Origin: Dehalococcoidia bacterium
GTDB lineage: Bacteria > Chloroflexota > Dehalococcoidia > SAR202 > UBA11138
Assembly (NCBI GenBank): GCA_012270625.1
Contig: JAAXHZ010000335.1
Span: 1-9,474, forward strand
Reading direction: 5' to 3'
Length of the DNA: 9,474 nucleotides
The notes under the pieces are model-generated. The model did not search any database. It had not been told where the DNA came from and saw only the letters and a list, made by a program, of their open reading frames with translations. Shown here piece after piece: positions 6,675 to 9,474 of this stretch. The first letter of the stretch is position 1, and each line of letters begins with the position of its first letter. A program made the position numbers and the translations under genes.

Positions 6675-6951
6675 CTCGTCCTCCATAGTTAGCCTGCGGT
6701 ATGGTCAGAAGATAGTAGGGAATATGCCACCTTCCATGCGGTCCCATGTCCACCACAGCCTGACGCAACCGTGTGCCGACTACCGTTCCATACAGCCCGA
6801 ATCTCGGACCGCCTCTGACCCGGCCGTGATACTGGACGACCTGGCCCGGCGCCAGACTTCCGGCGCTGAGAGGACGCCTCACAACCGGCTCAACCGGCAT
6901 TCCGGGCATCGGTATCTGCGAGTTCTTCAGATCGAGCGGCGCTGCCGTCAT
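6655..6951 (-). CDS. Small protein of unknown function overlapping ftsZ; SH3/KOW-like beta-barrel pattern
   Basis: I do not recognise this 98-residue protein. Residues 1-33 are Pro-rich and probably disordered (IPMPGMPVEPVVRRPL). Residues 34-84 alternate small, Gly-turn and hydrophobic positions (PGQVVQYHGRV, FGLYGTVVGT, QAVVDMG, WHIPYYLLTI), the rhythm of a small SH3-like or KOW-like barrel, suggesting an RNA- or protein-binding module. No signal peptide or membrane segment is seen. The ATG at 6951 has GAGGG at 6965-6961, 9 nt upstream, and a strong promoter lies further upstream. The stop lies 20 bp inside ftsZ in another frame. Real-gene evidence: a good ribosome site, a promoter, the overlap with ftsZ, and a coherent protein pattern. 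A role with FtsZ is inferred from position only; alternatively it could be a regulator of translation of its own mRNA. Confidence 0.72.
   Translation of the reverse strand: MTAAPLDLKNSQIPMPGMPVEPVVRRPLSAGSLAPGQVVQYHGRVRGGPRFGLYGTVVGTRLRQAVVDMGPHGRWHIPYYLLTIPQANYGGRDAVQVA
6680..6684 (-). promoter_or_regulatory. Ribosome binding site deciding the ftsZ start
   Basis: GGAGG (6684-6680) lies 5 nt before the ATG at 6674 and inside the 3' end of the 98-residue gene. The alternative ATG at 6686 has only a poor CAGG upstream, and its own codons 1-3 contain this ribosome site. This favours 6674 and translational coupling. Confidence 0.6.
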
Positions 6952-6989
6952 GGTAATGTGCCCTCTCTATCTATCGATCGTTTGTCCTA

Positions 6990-7006
6990 AGAACAGTTTA
7001 GAACAG
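6990..7006. repeat. Two direct AGAACAG heptamers 10 bp apart across the ftsZ-operon -10
   Basis: AGAACAG occurs at 6990-6996 and 7000-7006, one helical turn apart, with a partial third copy GAACA at 7006-7010. They lie on both sides of and within the -10 element, so a protein binding one face of the DNA could control the operon. The octamer GAACAGTT at 6991-6998 also appears at 3302-3309. Confidence 0.4.
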
Positions 7007-7023
7007 AACACCCGTACTGTCAA
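6995..7023 (-). promoter_or_regulatory. Strong sigma-70-type promoter for the small gene-ftsZ unit
   Basis: On the minus strand, a perfect TTGACA (7023-7018) is followed after exactly 17 bp by TAAACT (7000-6995, four of six). The predicted start near 6988 gives a leader of about 37 nt ending in AGAGAGGG before the ATG at 6951. This is the best promoter match in the window. Confidence 0.62.
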
Positions 7024-7049
7024 GAGTGTCCAAGAAGAGTTTCGGAGGG

Positions 7050-7078
7050 TTGGGTATGGCGTCACCGTTCATTACAAT
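7050..7078 (+). promoter_or_regulatory. Candidate promoter for metH
   Basis: TACAAT (7073-7078, five of six) lies 17 bp after TTGGGT (7050-7055, three of six). Transcription would begin near 7085, leaving a leader of about 27 nt. This is too short for a SAM or cobalamin riboswitch. The -35 match is poor, so an activator or a different start is possible. Confidence 0.35.
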
Positions 7079-7111
7079 GGTCTGACGACAACCTGACCTG
7101 GAAGTGAATGC

Positions 7112-9474
7112 ATGACACCAGCCACCGCCAATGCGATTCCGAACGTGGACCGCTCTACGGAGATCGAGCGCATCTTGGAACAGCGCGTTATGGTCATGGA
7201 CGGCTCGTGGGGAGTCATGCTCCAGTCTCTGGGATTGGACGAAGCGGCATACCGGGGAGAACGGTTCGCCCAGCACGACAGAGACCTCAAGGGCTGCATC
7301 GACGTGATGGTACTAACTCAGCCCGAGCTAATACAGAGTACACAGCGACAGTACCTGGACGCCGGCGCCGACATCCTGACCACCAACACGTTCACCGCCA
7401 CGCGCTTCGGGCTTACGGAGTTCGGACTCGAAGACCACGTATATGAGATCAACCGCGAGGCAGCGCGTCTGGCAAGAGAGGTCGTCGACGAATACTCGGA
7501 GCGCGATCCGGAGCGGCCTCGATTCGTTGCCGGCAGTATCGGCCCGACCAACAAGACACTCTCGATCTCGCCGGACGTTAACGATCCCGGCTACCGCGAC
7601 GTGACCTTCGGCGAGATGGCAGACGCCTACTCTGAGGCCGTCAACGGGCTGCTGGACGGCGGCGTCCACATTCTGCTGGTCGAGACAGTGTTCGATACCC
7701 TCAACGCCAAGGCCGCGCTGTACGCGATAGAGTCGATCTTCGAGCAAAGGGAGACTCGCGTACCCGTGATCGTCTCGTTCACTGCCGTCGATCTCAGCGG
7801 GCGCAACCTGTCGGGCCAGACCGCCGAGGCGTTCTATGCGTCGGTCACGCACGTTCCGCTGCTGGCAGTCGGAATCAACTGCTCACTCGGAAGCGACCAG
7901 ATGCGACCCTTCCTGGCGGCGCTCGGCAGCGTGTCGTCTCACTTCGTTTCCTGCTATCCCAACGCCGGACTGCCGAACGAATTCGGAGAGTACGATGAGT
8001 CCGCTGAGCACATTGCGTCCAACCTTCGCGACTACGTCGAGAGCGGCCTGGCGAATATCGTTGGCAGCTGCTGCGGCTCCCGGCCCGAGCACACACGCGA
8101 AATCGCTGAGGCGGTCGCCGGACTCGCGCCACGTCAGCGGCTCCGGCGCAACACCAATACCCTCCTCAGCGGCATGGAGGCGCTTGAGATTAGAGAGGAC
8201 AGCAACTTCGTCAACGTCGGAGAGCGCGCCAACGTGACCGGTTCGGCGCGGTTCAGGAGACTGATCCGAGGAGGCCGATTCGAGGACGCCGTAGCGATAG
8301 CCAGGCAGCAGGTCGAGGACGGGGCGCAGATCCTCGACGTCAACATGGACGAGGGGATGCTCGACTCCAAGGCCGCGATGGAGCGCTACCTGAAGCTGCT
8401 CTCCGCTGAACCAGACATTTCATGTGTCCCAGTCATGGTGGACAGCTCCAGGTTTAGCGTTATCGAGACCGGTCTGCGATGTCTCCAGGGCAAGGGCGTC
8501 GTGAACTCCATATCTCTGAAGGAAGGCGAAGCCGAGTTCGTCCGGCAGGCGCGTATCGTGCGCCGATACGGGGCCGCCGTCATAGTCATGGCATTCGACG
8601 AGCGGGGCCAAGCCGACACCATCGAGCGCAAGGTAGCCATCTGTGAGCGTTCGCACCGCATTCTGACCGAGCGGGTGGGCTTCGAGCCACAGGACATTAT
8701 CTTCGACCCCAACATATTCGCTGTCGCGACTGGGATAGAGGAGCACAACGACTACGCAGTCGCGTTCATCGAGGCCGCAGGAGAGCTGAAGCGCAGGTTC
8801 CCACTGTCGCACGTCAGCGGTGGCGTCAGCAACGTGTCGTTCTCGTTCAGGGGCAACGACGCGGTACGCGAAGCGATTCATTCCGTATTCCTGTATCACG
8901 CGATCCGGTCCGGGATGGACATGGGCATAGTGAACTCCGGCCAGCTGCACGTCTATGACGAGATCGACCCCGGTCTCAGAAGCGCCGTGGAGGACGTGGT
9001 ACTCAACCGTCGCCCGGATGCCACCGAGAGGCTTCTGGCAATCGCAGACTCGGTTCGGGGCGCGCGGAGGGAGCGACAGGAAGACGACGAGTGGAGATCT
9101 CTGCCGGTCAGTGAGCGCCTGAGACACGCGCTGGTCAACGGAATCGACTCCCACGTCGAGTTGGACGTGGAGGAGGCGCGTCTCGGCGCGGAGAGGGCAT
9201 TACACGTCATCGAAGGTCCATTGATGGACGGCATGAACGTCGTAGGCGACCTGTTCGGTTCGGGGCAGATGTTCCTCCCACAGGTGGTCAAGAGCGCGCG
9301 TGTAATGAAGAAGGCGGTCGCGCAGCTCGTGCCGTATATCGAGGCCGAACAGGGTGAGGGCGAAGCGCCGAGGTCGAACGGCAAGGTTGTCTTGGCCACC
9401 GTCAAGGGAGACGTACACGACATCGGCAAGAACATCGTCGGCGTCGTGCTGCGCTGCAACAACTACGAGGTCAT
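7112..9474 (+). CDS. metH: Cobalamin-dependent methionine synthase (MetH), 3' end outside the window
   Basis: Cytoplasmic enzyme that moves a methyl group from 5-methyltetrahydrofolate through bound B12 to homocysteine, making methionine. The frame is open for 787 codons to the right edge. In order: homocysteine-binding barrel (about 20-330) with DGSWGVMLQ near its start and zinc ligands C257 (GINCSLG), C320 and C321 (GSCCGS, where GGCCGT is common); folate barrel (about 364-630) with [14 protein letters not shown] at 366-379 and [11 protein letters not shown] at 408-418; helical cap domain with [19 protein letters not shown] near 705-723; and the start of the B12 domain with DVHDIGKN (767-774), H769 being the lower axial cobalt ligand. 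Thus it is not a split MetH lacking its N-terminus. Whether the C-terminal AdoMet reactivation domain exists cannot be seen. The ATG at 7112 has only a poor GGAAG upstream; GTG at 7145 is an alternative. It is divergent from the ftsZ unit. Confidence 0.95.
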   Translation, partial: MTPATANAIPNVDRSTEIERILEQRVMVMDGSWGVMLQSLGLDEAAYRGERFAQHDRDLKGCIDVMVLTQPELIQSTQRQYLDAGADILTTNTFTATRFGLTEFGLEDHVYEINREAARLAREVVDEYSERDPERPRFVAGSIGPTNKTLSISPDVNDPGYRDVTFGEMADAYSEAVNGLLDGGVHILLVETVFDTLNAKAALYAIESIFEQRETRVPVIVSFTAVDLSGRNLSGQTAEAFYASVTHVPLLAVGINCSLGSDQMRPFLAALGSVSSHFVSCYPNAGLPNEFGEYDESAEHIASNLRDYVESGLANIVGSCCGSRPEHTREIAEAVAGLAPRQRLRRNTNTLLSGMEALEIREDSNFVNVGERANVTGSARFRRLIRGGRFEDAVAIARQQVEDGAQILDVNMDEGMLDSKAAMERYLKLLSAEPDISCVPVMVDSSRFSVIETGLRCLQGKGVVNSISLKEGEAEFVRQARIVRRYGAAVIVMAFDERGQADTIERKVAICERSHRILTERVGFEPQDIIFDPNIFAVATGIEEHNDYAVAFIEAAGELKRRFPLSHVSGGVSNVSFSFRGNDAVREAIHSVFLYHAIRSGMDMGIVNSGQLHVYDEIDPGLRSAVEDVVLNRRPDATERLLAIADSVRGARRERQEDDEWRSLPVSERLRHALVNGIDSHVELDVEEARLGAERALHVIEGPLMDGMNVVGDLFGSGQMFLPQVVKSARVMKKAVAQLVPYIEAEQGEGEAPRSNGKVVLATVKGDVHDIGKNIVGVVLRCNNYEV

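Noticed and set aside
5863..6990. Long plus-strand open frame (375 codons) opposite ftsZ
   Set aside because: Its translation is a Ser/Pro/Thr-rich composition typical of reading the reverse strand of a Gly/Ala-rich gene, and FtsZ on the other strand is unmistakable.
6952..7111. Possible SAM or cobalamin riboswitch before metH
   Set aside because: The whole divergent gap is 160 bp and also carries the opposing ftsZ-operon promoter. I see no SAM or B12-box core, and the predicted leader is only about 27 nt.
8420..9154. Minus-strand open frame of 244 codons within metH
   Set aside because: Antisense to the conserved folate and cap domains of MetH; no motif seen.

Overview
The window is ordinary chromosomal bacterial DNA, densely coding and roughly 58-60% GC by eye, with no rRNA, tRNA, CRISPR array, transposase or integrase seen. 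The mix suggests an uncultured-type Chloroflexota (Dehalococcoidia/SAR202-like): an atypical FtsZ behind a small unrecognised gene, a large-subfamily 'cyclase' hydrolase, a variant SDR and a B12-dependent MetH. That placement is an impression from protein style, not a search result.

Layout. Positions 1-2351 are a minus-strand set read right to left: a cyclase-family metal hydrolase (2351-1434), a NodI/DrrA-like ABC ATPase (1364-435), then the matching ABC-2 permease (start 401), which runs off the left edge. A short divergent gap (2352-2442) carries promoter-like signals for both directions that share the same -10 bases. It leads into a plus-strand short-chain dehydrogenase (2443-3288). A 223-bp gap (3289-3511) holds a hairpin, a promoter and an 18-bp near-perfect palindrome in front of a stand-alone OLD-like AAA ATPase with a degenerate Toprim region (3512-5512). 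That gene converges on ftsZ (6674-5562), which overlaps an upstream 98-residue small gene (6951-6655). A divergent 160-bp gap with a strong TTGACA promoter separates this pair from metH (7112 to the right edge), open at 787 codons and cut inside its B12-binding domain.

How the parts relate. The cyclase, SDR and exporter may form one small-molecule modification/export locus, but the substrate is unknown. The 98-residue gene and ftsZ look like one transcript with overlapping reading frames, so the small protein is a candidate partner or regulator of division. MetH is housekeeping one-carbon metabolism. The OLD-like ATPase has no recognisable partner gene here and its own possibly self-regulated promoter, and its Toprim-like region lacks the usual acidic residues. 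The best candidates for something new are this ATPase with its operator-like palindrome and the ftsZ-linked small protein. Neither is proven to be a new system.
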